From: Epiperipatus broadwayi
Lineage: Eukaryota > Onychophora > Udeonychophora > Euonychophora > Peripatidae
DNA length: 64,000 bases
Reading direction: 5' to 3'
NCBI GenBank assembly: GCA_028023455.1
Contig: JAQFVV010000072.1
Coordinates: forward strand, 5,822,794-5,886,793
Shown here piece after piece: positions 33,232 through 44,692 of the stretch. The position numbers and the translations under genes are program-made. The number at the start of each line of letters is the position of its first letter. Positions within the stretch are counted from its first letter, which is position 1. The notes below the pieces were generated by a model that saw only the letters and a list, made by a program, of their open reading frames with translations, had not been told where the DNA came from and did not search any database.

Positions 33232-33785
33232 AGTAACACTCTCTCCATACAGTAGCACTAACCAGTCTAAGCCTTAGTAATCAAAGGATGTAAGAAGGTT
33301 TGTGCATAAAATTCCTATCTAGTGCTTACACATCCAATATCCTCAGACTAGTTTCTAGCTTGTAGCCTTCATCAGTGAACAGCCTTTGATCTGAGAATAT
33401 TGCACCTAGATATTAGGATTTAATGCAACCCTCTAGCAATGATCTTTTACCTATTTAGTTAATTATAAAATTATGAGCCCAAGATGAAAATACAATAATG
33501 TTTTCAACCCATACTCATTCACTCGTATAGTCATATAGATTTTAACCCAGTTCAGTATCTATACATTTTGGTAAACTTCTCACCGATGAAAGCCATAAGC
33601 TAGAAATTAGTTTGGAGATATTGGATGAGTAGATAGGGATTTTTTGCAAAAACCTTCTTACATCCATTGATTATTATGACTTACACAAGTGTGGCACTAC
33701 TGTGTGAAGTTTGCTACTACTTTAGCAATTTGTGTAAGCATAGGGAATGGTGACCATGTGACATTCATAGTTTGAGGAAAAGTGG
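33232..33785. mobile_element. Foldback family A, longest copy
   Basis: The left end has CTCTCCATACAGTAGCAC, then AATCAAAGGATGTAAGAAGG, CCTATCTAGTGCTTACACAT and AGACTAGTTTCTAGCTTGTA. The right end (33580-33716) repeats these blocks in inverted order: AAGCTAGAAATTAGTTTGGA, TGGATGAGTAGATAGGGATT, ATCCATTGATTATTATGACT and GTGGCACTACTGTGTG. The arms are about 130-150 bp and enclose a single-copy centre of about 200 bp. The flank AAGCATAGGGAATGGTGACC at 33737 is also shared with other copies. No open frame. Confidence 0.8.
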
Positions 33786-34054
33786 TTGAATTTCATTAAT
33801 TACACACATATATATATATACATAATAAAATGCTTCTCACACAAACCAAGAACGTCAAAATATTTATTATTAGCTTTAAATGCACTTTCAGTGCAGAGTA
33901 TTCTCTTTAAAAGACATCAGAAATGCGCTTAGGACTTTGAATATAAATATTACTGGAGTTCTCATTCAGAGTGAAAAACATTCCTAGTAATGCAGGAATT
34001 TATTATAGTTTAAATATGAGTTTAATTTGCACTACATATATAATTTTTATATGT

Positions 34055-34245
34055 GTGTGTTAAGAGTTGGTGGTGCAGAAATACCACGTTTTCCTGCCAT
34101 AGTATGACATAGAGTTTGAATCCAGGTCAAGTAAAACTTATTAAGACATTTAGAATTTTTTTCGTGCAAATAACCACAACCAACCCCCTAATCATTCAAC
34201 ATTAATCAGTAAATGGATATCTATCATTTTTTAGCTGGAGGGTAC
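34055..34245 (+). mobile_element. tRNA-derived SINE, family SINE-2
   Basis: Head GTTGGTGGTGCAGAAATACC and B-box-like GAGTTTGAATCC (34110). Tail with ACCAACCCCCTAATCATTCA and CAGTAAATGGATATCTAT matches the other SINE-2 tails. Preceded by a GT run. Confidence 0.6.
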
Positions 34246-34650
34246 AAGATTGAAAAATTGTTTAACACCAAGCAGTCTTTTCATTCTCTATTATAACAAG
34301 CTGTTGACTGTCATCTACCCCGAAATGGGCTATTTATTAAAAAGATTGTTTTGGTTTTATCCTATCTTGCCTATATATATAATCTTTGGGTGGTTACCAG
34401 TAATTTAAAAATAGAACTTTCAGGTTAGTGCTAGTAAATGTTAGCGAAGCATTTAATAAAGGTTAAATCTATTATTAAAATAATAAATTAGTAATCATAC
34501 CAATTTAGCAGAAATACATTTATCTGTTGAATTAAAAATGATTCTAATCATGATTGTTGTTTTTTTAATTATTGCTTACTTCTAGCGAACTATTTTCATT
34601 TCCATTGTCAAATGAAATGTCTAAAGTTTGATTTTAAAAAAAAGATATTG
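34246..34650. other. AT-rich stretch, nothing recognised
   Basis: No supported feature. Confidence 0.4.
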
Positions 34651-34654
34651 TTTT

Positions 34655-34750
34655 ATAGCTCGGGAGTTCGTAAGAAGTCAAGCGCCAGAATCGATCCTGG
34701 AAACTCTCGCCAAATCGTTTTCACGATGGGCGTAAACAGGCTTCGCAAAT
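34655..34750 (-). mobile_element. SINE-1 fragment
   Basis: AGCTCGGGAGTTCGTAAGAA then CGCCAGAATCGATCCTGG matches the tail-to-B-box part of the SINE-1 copy 300 bp downstream. On the minus strand it includes the B-box-like GGATCGATTCTGG. The tRNA-like head is diverged or lost. Confidence 0.55.
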
Positions 34751-34949
34751 AACTTACTATCGTTTTTAATATTTCAAATAGTAAGTCTTTTTATATTATA
34801 TTTTTGAAAAAGTGAATTTTATTTTTTTTTGATAACGTTCATCTTAAATTTTTAATTTCTGCATTCATTATTAAATTAATTAATCATACGAGGTCAGTGA
34901 CTTATCCCCAGTGAAGTTTTTATTTCATTGTATAGATATAAAAAGGCAT

Positions 34950-35046
34950 ATTTGCTCGGGATTTCACAAAAAATACGAGCGCCAGAATCGATCATGGGAC
35001 CTCCGATTCAAAGTCGGATGCTCCACCAACTGCGCCGAACCATTAA
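34950..35046 (-). mobile_element. SINE-1 copy with well-kept tRNA-Gln-like head
   Basis: On the minus strand the head has an A box CGGCGCAGTTGGTGGAGC and an anticodon-arm-like TCCGACTTTGAATCGGA. A 5-bp stem and the loop CTTTGAA put TTG at the anticodon position, which would suggest a tRNA-Gln origin. The B box is ATCGATTCTGG. The acceptor and T stems do not pair, so it is not a functional tRNA. The SINE tail with CCCGAGCAAATATG follows. Sharing with at least six other loci supports a SINE. Confidence 0.7.
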
Positions 35047-35135
35047 ACATTAAACGCGGTAAGATTGGGCTTATTATATTGCCCCAAACTATATTAACCT
35101 AAGGGATTTGCCCAGTGTACAACTATTATTAAAGG

Positions 35136-35465
35136 TCTAAAAATTTATTACAACGTAATCTAAAACAAAATAAAACACAGAAACTTAAAAAATAATATAA
35201 AACACTATTGTCAATCGCTATCACCTCGTCTGAGTTCTTATCAAGGCTGTATAAAAATCGTTATTACCCTACGAAGCGATAAATTTGAACATTTCACTGT
35301 ATTGGCCAGGAATAACTAATCGGAAAATTGGTCAACTTTGCATTGATAGTGACAGAAGAATTCTTTATAACATATGATTCCTTGATCTTATATTTTTTAT
35401 CATGTGTCTCATGCATTAATATACTAAAATCCCATGGACAACATATATGCCCAGTAATACTTTGA
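35136..35465. mobile_element. Half-copy of foldback family E
   Basis: Matches the left half (and, inverted, the right half) of the palindromic element at 56.96-57.53 kb. Shared blocks: CACAGAAACTTAAAAAATAA, CGTTATTACCCTACGAAGCG, TTGGCCAGGAATAACTAATC, TTCTTTATAACATATGATTC and CCCATGGACAACATATATGC. Ends near the centre of the parent palindrome. Confidence 0.7.
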
Positions 35466-37135
35466 TATTTTTTTTTACTTTATTTAAAATAAAATTTTTA
35501 TTGTGGAAAAAATCTAATAATATAGTAGGGTGTGTTAATCAACATTGAAAAAAAAACAAGCCGGAAAAAAGAAAAATTACAGGGATTTATAATGAGTTAT
35601 GTACATTTGAGCTGTTATATCACTCTTTCTGCTCTTGATTAATCTAAATTGGGAACATCGAAAAGGGACCAAGGGTCTTCAAATAATTTCTTGGAGGAGT
35701 GGTTATCTCTTGTTTTGATTTTATACATTGTCCTGAGAAAGAAGAGATCCTCTTCTTGTTCTGATACCCTGAAAATCAATTTACAGCAAACATCCCACAT
35801 TGCATATACTATAAATATTGGAAATTCTAATCCTTGAGTAAGTCCTGGAGTTCACATAGTCTTTGATTGAGGTGATTGCGTGTTTTGTAAAAATAATAAA
35901 ATGCAGCATTAATTTTTTTGAAATTCTATATTCTAATAGAAGATACTAGTATCAGTCATATTTGTGTATAACACCTGGATTTTTGCAGAACAATAATATT
36001 AATAAATGTTCATTACAATAATACATTTACAATGTATACACATTCTTGACAATCAAAGACTTGCTGTACAGTGGCTTTTTATTTTGGCAACTTGCATAAA
36101 AAATATTTTTCATTGTTTACTAGTCTAATAAAAATATATGGTCTAAATGGTTAGATGTGGAGTTAGATTGTGTAGTTTAAGAGTCATGAATCGTGGCCTA
36201 TCTCTAACACTTCCTGTATTCGGACGTCGTATGAATTTCCAAGTAATGAATCATTTGATTGAATTATATTTATGGAAATATATAATTCCCACAGATCAAT
36301 CTCCTTCACTGTTTTATACAATTGTTGATTCAATGCAGTGAAAAATTATCAATAATTAAATATCAGTGCATACAACAAGCAAAGATATATGTCGATTAAA
36401 AGATCTTGATTTTAAAAAAAATGGTAATTTATAAAAATGTATTGCAATTTTAATTACTGCATTAAATATAAATAATAAAGATTTTTTAATGGCTGTGGAT
36501 TGTATATCCAGTCTGGCATCAGCCCATTAACGGTAAAGCAGCAGAAGACCATTATTAGCTATTAAGAATTTCTTTCTCTTTGATGATCAAATCCTGAAAT
36601 TCATTGAAGTGATACCTTCAACTAATGATTTGAAAACATCACATATAGTTCCACTTGGAGTGAGATGGTTTTGTCTTGTCCAGAAATTTCTTAACTTTTA
36701 ATGAAGTGCAAATCATAAAAATTAATAAAATGATATGTTGCCTGGAAAATCATGTGACTTTTGAATACCGGAAGTAACAGCATTGATCTATGATTCATTA
36801 ATGTTTTAATCTTAAATCTGCCATTCTACTTGAATAAAGTATGCAGGATCCTATATTTATGATGAACAATCTGACTAAATGAACTAAGCCACATTACCCA
36901 ACAAAGTGAACTCTTATAGCTTTAGAATTGCAAAAACATGGAAGTATACAGTTATTGGCTTCTTGTGAAAGGTAAACAACCAATTATAATAGATAGATAA
37001 TTATCCCCAAATCTCTTTACATTTTATTACTACAAGATATAATGTTTCCCTAAGAAACTTTTTTTTCTCATGTGTCATAGCATCAGCCGAGAAGGAACCT
37101 GCTAACTCGGGACAACTGCTCGTAAAGCAGCCATC
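35466..37135. other. Stretch without recognised gene
   Basis: Two small plus-strand open frames (35649-35837, 36147-36341) lie in less AT-rich patches, but their translations match no family I know. TAAATGGTTAGATGTGGAGTTAG near 36145 is weakly tRNA-head-like, so the second may be SINE-derived. Nothing else is supported. Confidence 0.35.
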
Positions 37136-37140
37136 ATTTG

Positions 37141-37480
37141 CATGTATTGCTACTCAGTGCAAGCCAGAGTAATCAATGGATGCCGAAGGCTTGTACATAA
37201 AATCCCCCATCTAATGCCTACTCATCCAATATCCCCAGAATAGTTTCTGGCTTATGGCCTTCATCAGTGAGGAGCCTTGGATTCTGAAAGCACTGCACCT
37301 AGATCTTAGAATCTAATGCAACCTTCCAGCAGCCACCTTTTATCTCTACATAACTGCAAAACTATGGGTCTTAAATTGAAAACACTATAATATTTTCAAT
37401 CCAAGCTCGTTAGCTTATATAGTCATATAGGTCTGAACTCAATTCAGTACCCATACATTTTGGTGACTTCAATATTTTAT
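37141..37480 (+). mobile_element. Foldback family A, left half only
   Basis: GCAAGCCAGAGTAATCAATG, CTAATGCCTACTCATCCAAT, CCAGAATAGTTTCTGGCTTA and then the centre segment (TAATGCAACCTTCCAGCAGC, CATATAGGTCTGAACTCAAT, CAGTACCCATACATTTTGGT) matches 33.26-33.57 kb in order. The right arm is missing, so this copy cannot form the hairpin. Confidence 0.75.
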
Positions 37481-38510
37481 AGTAGTGATAATGTCAAAAC
37501 AGAAGCAAAGATTGTCACACAGTCAGTGTTTAATATACATGGTTAAAAACTGGAGATGTAGATATACAAGGGTAACAACCAAAAATGTTGTCAAAAGGTA
37601 ACAGTATCTGCCAAGGCATATAATCTTCTACTTTACAGGGAAGTTATCTTTCAATCTTTTCTTTGACATAAATGAGCTTATCAAAAGAGCTTGTAAATGA
37701 TTCCAGGATTTACCATTATTTAATAAACACTTAAAATATAGAAATGAGTTTACATTTTAATAATATACAACAATTTTTAAAAAATAAAAATATAGTAATG
37801 ATTTCAGTAGAAATAGTATGAATTTGGACATTACGTTCATCTTTAAATTTTGAATAGAGAAAAAGAGATGGAAATTTGTCTTAACTAGCTTATAATAGAG
37901 CAAAACTTTTTTCTCATCTCTTCAAAAAAAATTGTGATAGAAAATAGATTACTCACTAAACAAATTAACTACAGTTTGATCATTGTTTGAACCATTTGTT
38001 TATACTTTACACTCTAACCAATAGCAAGTAATGTTCACATCCTGGTAAATAATTAGTTAACCTGGTAGTTTGATAATAATTCATCTAATAAGTGGAAAAG
38101 CGAAACTCTGTTTGGAAATTCTTATCAATGTGAAAGCATCTTCATGTTTTACCCTGATTAGAATTAGTAATTTGCAATAGATGAAACGAATAATGAAATC
38201 ACATGACATTGTCATAAATAATGTACTATCCCTCCAAAGATAAGTTTACATTCATAGATGCTATGACTAAAAGATTATTGTGCAAGTTTGTTAATGTTAA
38301 TTGCCTAGTCCATTCCTAGTACAGCAATGGTAAAGCTATGACATTCAGGTCACTTGGTGGCATACAAAGCAATTTTAAGTAGACACACCTCATAGTATAA
38401 ATTTATGTATATAAAAAAATATTTAGAAAATAACAATGGACAGATAAATAGAAAAAAACAGTGACAACTTTGAGTAATAAAATTCATTCTCAGTTCTATG
38501 AAAATAATCG
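37481..38510. other. AT-rich stretch, nothing recognised
   Basis: No gene or matched repeat. Confidence 0.4.
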
Positions 38511-38514
38511 AAAT

Positions 38515-38890
38515 ATTTAATGACCTCTCATTCATCAATAGTAGTACAATGGCATATACTGGATCTGAAGATCCATGGATTCCATTCACTTATGATGTTT
38601 GAACTTTTTATGCAATAAACCATTTGAGTTTTTTGGCCTATATGGTTTAATGCATTGATAGAGTAATACATTTTAGAATTCCAAGATATGTAAATGGTGG
38701 CTCCAATCTGATCACCTCTGGTCCTCAGACTTTATGGACTCCTGAGTATCTATTATTCATTTTATTTAATGATTTTTTTGCCTTGTACAGTTTAATCCAA
38801 TGATAGAATAATAGCCTCTAGATTTGAATTTCAATTAAAGATCCATTGACTCAAACATTACTTACGTGAAGACTTTCAAGAAATTAGAAA
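38515..38890 (+). mobile_element. Cluster of two or three diverged SINE-1 copies
   Basis: Three successive AT-G-TAGA/TACAAT-type heads (near 38540, 38655 and 38800) are each followed by diverged body sequence. The first ends with the SINE-1 tail TTTTTATGCAATAAACCATT. Spacing of about 120-150 bp fits one SINE unit each. The second and third are weak. Confidence 0.4.
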
Positions 38891-40320
38891 TGAACTTAAC
38901 ACAGATTTGAATGCTGCATGTATTTACCCCTTTAACAAGTTGCTGTTATGCCTGATGGTAGTTTTTGATAATATGCAACCTTTGATTTGTTTAAAATATT
39001 TATTCTATACTAAAAAATCAATAAATCAGATTTGGTTTCTTACAAATTTAAGTTTGCAAATAAAAAACATTTAAAAAAAATTGTATTTGAATTTTGAAAA
39101 TATTAAAAAAAAAAAGTTCATAATGAGAACAAAGGATGTTTTGATCATTAAATGGTAGGTAGGAAAACAGTATAAGTGAACAACTCCAGATAATCAATAA
39201 AATCTTTAATTTAAATTTATTTTAAAGCACAAATGAATAAATATAAATCTATGATAAATCTACCAAATTCTACTTTAAAATATTAAAGTTATTTTATAAT
39301 TTTTAGAATATTTCTAAAGATCCTAACACAAAACTAGTATTAATAAGTAATGATATTACAGGATCAATGTTAAAAGGCATAGTCATCTTAACATGAACAT
39401 TATAGTTAAATTTATTAACATCTATTTTTAAAAATAAAACATATATAAATAAAATTAAAGTGTATATATGTATTCTTTCAGTTTTAAATGATGATCATAC
39501 TATTACTTTGTAAAAATAGTCAGAAAAATTTAATAAGCCATGTGAAATTCAAATTTTTTATTTCAAAAATTTTCTCAAAGTAATCTCAAAAATGTTATGG
39601 AAACCAGATTACAAATAATGAAACATGTTAAAGAGTGGAGATGAGGCCAATTCCATACACATAAACTTTGATTTTTATGGAACTGTCTAGAAAATGCTGA
39701 CCTCTTTAGATTTTTTTAAATTAATAAATACTCTTTAGATTATGGTTTTAGAATTTTTAAAACAAAAACATATATATTGCTACAGTTAGCCATAGGAGCA
39801 CAATATAAAGTGGCAGAATTATAACACCATTCTGAAGTAAATATTCAAGTTAGCTGTCCAACATCTTAACAAATAAGCTAATGACTTCATAGAAATCAGT
39901 AGCAACAAACAAATCAAAATAGAAGTTTCATTGATATTTTCAAGTTTTTGTTTATCTAACAATAGATTTTAAACTTTTTTTTCTATTTATATATATATTC
40001 TTATGGATTATAGTAAATGCTATTATAATAAGATTATATTTTTAGCATATTAAAATGAAACTTATTTACCAAGTTTCAGAATATATTTTGATAAATGTAT
40101 AGGAAAAAAGAGTTCTGCCATCACTGATCTATGCTCTTTTTTTAATTACACATGAATAATACACATGCATGCTCTCTTTATTGATGTTGGAATAACTATG
40201 CTCATTTACAAATGGCATTTATTAATGATTATATAGATATTGAACCGGGTCCATTTAAATAGAAACCGTTTAATTGGGTTTTAACCATTTTAAGATAATA
40301 TTAAATTTTATGTTTTCGAT
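38891..40320. other. AT-rich stretch, nothing recognised
   Basis: No supported feature. Homopolymer runs at 39068-39115 and a TA run at 39990. Confidence 0.4.
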
Positions 40321-40324
40321 ATTA

Positions 40325-41225
40325 TGTAAATGGACAGCCCTTCAAGCAGAGAGGAGAATACCATTGGTAGCAGAGCTAACAATGATGCCCACAGTCAGAT
40401 CAAACTATGCAAAGCATAACACAATCACCTTTCCAGACTGTGGCCCACCACAACTACTAGATTCAAACCCCTACTATCCAAAGCATTTTATTTGTTTAGA
40501 GGTAAACCTCAGGCACCATCTAGTTACACAAAGTAATTAACATGCCTGGATAGTAGGTGCATAATCCAGCACTTGAAATATCCCGTGACTAGCTCATACT
40601 CTGTCTCAGGGTCCAGCATATTTACTTAACACATAAAGTAACTTATACAATAATTGATCAGTGATGCAGTGACAAGAAAGAAAGAGAATATAGACAAAAT
40701 AATAATTAAGGCAAACATTAATATTTAATTAAACACACACATATCTAATATAATACAATAATATTGAAATTTACATATAAGATCATACTTACTTAGGTTT
40801 TCATTTGTGTGTATTTTCCAATCGGTTGGCTTTCTGGTTCTCAATCAATGGCTTCATGGCTTGTTTTCATTCTGTGACTCAGCAATGGGAAGAAGAGAGA
40901 ATAGCGGTAGCATTTATTTTATGATAATGGCATCAGTTTCCAGCATTTGTTTCAGGCAGAATAGTTGAATTGTGGAGGTTTGGGGCATTAAGCCTGTCAG
41001 ACCTATCCATGGCTTATGTGGCTTCTCCATTAATGTTGACCACAGCAGTAATTGACTGGCTTATTATCACATTCTGAATATCTGGATCTCTGGCTTGCAT
41101 TCTGTCCAAACTGATGAATGATCTAGCAAATTACAGTGCCGACTGTATATCACAAGCTAGACTACATCACAAACCAGACTAAAGAACAATAAAGAGAGCG
41201 GTTTATATCCTTTTTTCTATCCTAT
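40325..41225 (+). mobile_element. LTR-like repeat, family TGTAAC, diverged copy 3
   Basis: Starts TGTAAATGGACAG, similar to the TGTAACRGTCAG start of the 6.8 and 21.1 kb copies. It has GGCACCATCTAG near 40511, like GCACCATCTAG near 6888, and a GCAATGG..GATAATGGCATCAG block near 40880-40930. On the minus strand there is a TATA box (GGATATAAAC, 41201-41210) followed 400 bp later by AACCTAA and GTAAGTATGA, a strong splice-donor consensus at 40792. It is about 0.9 kb, shorter than the other two. The open frame at 40274-40540 is not recognised. Confidence 0.4.
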
Positions 41226-41730
41226 TGTTTCAATCTCTTATCATTATTTTTTAATTTAGATCTTAACTTGAAATGTCTTTTAATTAATTTTCCATTTCTG
41301 GTTATCTTAATCCCTCGCTCAGATTCATCTAAACATTCTCATAGTTTACAATTTTTTTAAATTAATACAACTATTGATTTTGATTCTATTATTAATCAAA
41401 ATCTTATAAACCAATTACATAATGAAAGTTTTACATTTTATTTTGTAGACTAATTTTCTGTCTAATATTACATATTTATTTAGCTTTTACTTTATAAAAA
41501 TTGTTTTCTTTAAAAAGAGAGAGAGAAAAAAGTTTTAACTTTTCTTTAATCCTATTATACATTCCTCCCTCCCCCACTCCTACTAAGAAATTTTATTCTA
41601 TGAGAAAAATAGAAAACTATGATGCTGTATTTTTATGTTTTAAATTTTTATTTAAAAAAAAATCTTTAAGCCACTTGTAATTTATTTTTATCTTAATTTT
41701 TTAATAAAAATTATAGACATGTACTGCTGT
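41226..41730. other. AT-rich stretch, nothing recognised
   Basis: A GA run at 41515-41530 and a CCCTCCCCCACTCC patch near 41565. No gene. Confidence 0.4.
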
Positions 41731-41734
41731 TCAA

Positions 41735-41870
41735 TAGCGGTACAATATATAAACAAATTGTCAAGCATCCAATTTGGGATTGAGAGGTTCCAGATTTGAT
41801 TCTGGTGCTCATAGGTCTGGCATTCAAACTTCTTATGAACTCCCAAGCAATAAAGTTATACACCTTTTTT
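41735..41870 (+). mobile_element. tRNA-derived SINE, family SINE-1
   Basis: The head AATAGCGGTACAATATATAA is followed by AAGCATCCAATTTGGGATTG (anticodon-arm-like) and the B-box-like CCAGATTTGATTCTGG. The tail is ATTCAAACTTCTTATGAACT then CCCAAGCAATAAAG. This is the clearest plus-strand tail of the family. Confidence 0.7.
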
Positions 41871-43200
41871 AATTACAATGAGTATATTTATTATTTAGTT
41901 TCCAAATTGTAAAAAAAAACTGTCAAATTGCTCAGCCGTATGTATATATGTATGTATATATTTCAAGATGTCCCTCTTTTATCAGTTGCATAAAGCACTA
42001 GCAATTGTTCAATCATTCATACAAATATAGTAATCTAACTATCATTAAGTAATGCACACACCATAATTTCAAGCACTTAAGATATTTATTAGTTTGATTA
42101 TATTATATTGTGCAGATTTAAAACTTCTACTCCAACACCCACTCTTGAATCACATGAATAGAAATGCCTTAGAAAGATAAATATCAGGGCTAGGGATCAT
42201 CTCTACTTTAATAAAGAATTAGTGATAGTCATTAAGGTACTTTGGTTGGTGTCAAAGCTAGGAATGTAGAAAGTTGGTCACTTATAAATCAAAGTGGAAA
42301 AATAATATTATATAAATATATTTGTGTATGTGAACAAATGTTGAGAGAGATACAATCTATAATTACTATGAGTAATATATTCATTATTCAATTACTATAC
42401 TACCTTAAAAAGTAACAAATTACTCTGCAGTTTATGTACACTTCAATAAATCCTTTCATTAGCTTCCTTTTAAATGTTGCTCTTATATTAATCATCTTAA
42501 ATCAACAGGCAAAGGATGAATCATCACTGCTACAGTATTTCTATACATCATTCTATTTCAATAAACACTAATCAAAGTAGTGTTACATAAATTCATTTTA
42601 TTAATTAAACCTTTAATAAATCTTATATTGAAATATAGGATGAAACATTACATCTTCCAAATTTGTTTACATATGTTTCTAGGTCTCTGACCAGTTTTAC
42701 TTTAACTCTTGGCCTGGCACAGTTGAATTTCAATAGCTATTATTCTAGGTTAAGTGTTTTCTAATTACTTATAAATGAATAATTCCACACATTAAATATT
42801 TCCATATATATATATGTTCACATTATTTTAATATAGTTCATGATCTGTTCATAATTTTATTTTCAAAAGTAAACATTCTAAACATATCTTATATATATAA
42901 TATCCTAATAAAGAACAGGATTGGTGAACATTTTACAGTCCATGCACCAATTTTTTCACTTGTGATGCACCATTCAATTTTTGCATTACTATTCAATTTT
43001 GTATAAAATATAATATGCTAGTGTTAAATAATATTTAACATTTTTTCATAATGTATCAACATAATATAAAAAATGGCTAGAGTTTAAATAAGGATTACTT
43101 TTAAATTAGACATCTGTTTGTTTTCATCAGACATTTAATATTTGGAGTTAAGCATAAAAATTTTTCAAATTTTAATATATAAAATGAGATCTCTTTTTTT
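41871..43200. other. AT-rich stretch, nothing recognised
   Basis: No coding or repeat signal that could be matched. Ends in a poly-T run (43191-43212). Confidence 0.4.
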
Positions 43201-43214
43201 TTTTTTTTTTTTAA

Positions 43215-44045
43215 AAAGAGTTATATATCACATGACTCAATTTTTTAAGCATGTAAATAAAAACAAAGAGCTTTGCTGATTGCTCTAACAAGCTTTGTTG
43301 ATAAAATGCTAGCAAGAGAAAGCATTTAAATCATCTCTATCAGAAACACACTAAACCCTAGACCAATGTTTTTGTGCTTTGGCACTCTGAGGCGCTAGGG
43401 TAGTTTCAGACACTAGATCTAAAAATACCAATCCAAAGCCAGCATTTAATCTAAAATTTTCAGACACCTACATCTTCAAACCCAGCTATACAACTCAAAT
43501 AGCTATATGAGGCTGAGAGATCTCCAGCCAAACCATATATTAATAGCCTTAGCAATATAACATTGCTTAAGACTGCTTATGACTTTTAAGTCTTTTGCTT
43601 TAAAGTCTTAAGCAATGTTATATTGCTAAGGCTATTAATATATGGTTTGGCTGAAGATCTCTCAGTCCCATATAGCTATTTTAATCTTAAGTCTGAAGCA
43701 ATGTTATATTGTTAAGACTATTAATATATGGTTTAGCTGAAGATCTCTCAACCCCATATAGCTATTTGAGTTAGATAGCTGGGTTTAAAGACATTTAAGT
43801 ATCTAAAATTTTCAGATTTTCTCCTCAATAGTTAACTCTTAGATAAATGCTGGCTTTGGGTTAGTAGTTTTAGATCTAGTATCTGAAGCTACCTAGGGTC
43901 TCATTGAGGATGCCAAATCATGAAACCATTGATCTGGGGGTGAGGATGTGGTTTCTGATAGAGATATTTTAAATGCTTTCTCTTGCTAGCATTTTATCAA
44001 GGAAAGCTTGTTAGAGCAATTAGCAAAGCTCTTTGAGATCTCTCT
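43215..44045. mobile_element. Foldback family B, large palindrome with internal duplication
   Basis: The outer arms GAGCTTTGCTGATTGCTCTA (43270) and TAGAGCAATTAGCAAAGCTC (44013) pair, and pairing continues inward through ATGCTAGCAAGAGAAAGCAT, CACTAGATCTAAAAATACCA and AGCTATATGAGGCTGAGAGA to a centre near 43600. The right half carries an extra tandem copy of about 85 bp (GCAATGTTATATTG through CCCATATAGCTATTT at 43610-43680, again at 43693-43768). The left flank TATATCACATGACTCAATTT is the family flank also seen at 5.67 and 52.11 kb. No open frame. Confidence 0.8.
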
Positions 44046-44575
44046 CTTTTTTTTATCAATTTCATTGATGAAAATAATTTTTCCAAAGAATAAACAACAA
44101 GTTTACAAAAGATTAACAATTGTAAAATAAAAGTTAAACAATTCCAATTTCTGGATTAGTTCTTAAAATTAGATAAGTTTAAACATTTATTTCAGAATAA
44201 ATGTGGAACAGTTTTTTTTTTTAATTTAGCTCACAAAATTTGAATTTTTATTATAATTTTTTTTCTGAGTATTAATAAAAATTATTTTTTGATTACAATA
44301 TTAGTATACAAGTTCTAGCCTTACTTTCATTTTTATGATCATAGGTTCAGTATGACTAAATTAATCCCACAATGCACCAAGATTGGTCACCCTGGTGTAC
44401 AGTGTTTGAATTTATGTAATGTAAAAGCTTTCTTATGAAGAACAAAATTTATTTATTAAATAAGGAAGCAAATAGTTAATGCAACTAATTTAAATTATTG
44501 GCTTCACTTTTTGAAGCCCTCCAATTTCTAGGTATCATTGTAATTGTATTATCATTCTCAAGTATCACAAATTAT
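44046..44575. other. AT-rich stretch, nothing recognised
   Basis: No supported feature. Confidence 0.4.
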
Positions 44576-44577
44576 TG

Positions 44578-44692
44578 TTCAATAAACATCACATGATCAC
44601 CATTTCTTATGCTTGCTTATAACTGTCATCCATTGATTACTCTAGCTTGCTGTGTGTGGCAATACATATAGTGAGTTTTTCCTGTTTTAAAT
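44578..44692 (-). mobile_element. Foldback family A, short derivative (inverted relative to 20.04 kb)
   Basis: AACATCACATGATCACCATT then TTATAACTGTCATCCATTGA and GTGAGTTTTTCCTGTTTTA is the close reverse complement of 20050-20165, including the same loss of the interior and the same TTATAACTG junction. The two therefore represent one deletion subfamily rather than independent losses. Confidence 0.75.

Noticed and set aside
34950-35046. Possible tRNA-Gln gene on the minus strand
   Set aside because: The acceptor and T stems do not pair and the same head-plus-tail unit recurs at several loci, so it is a SINE.
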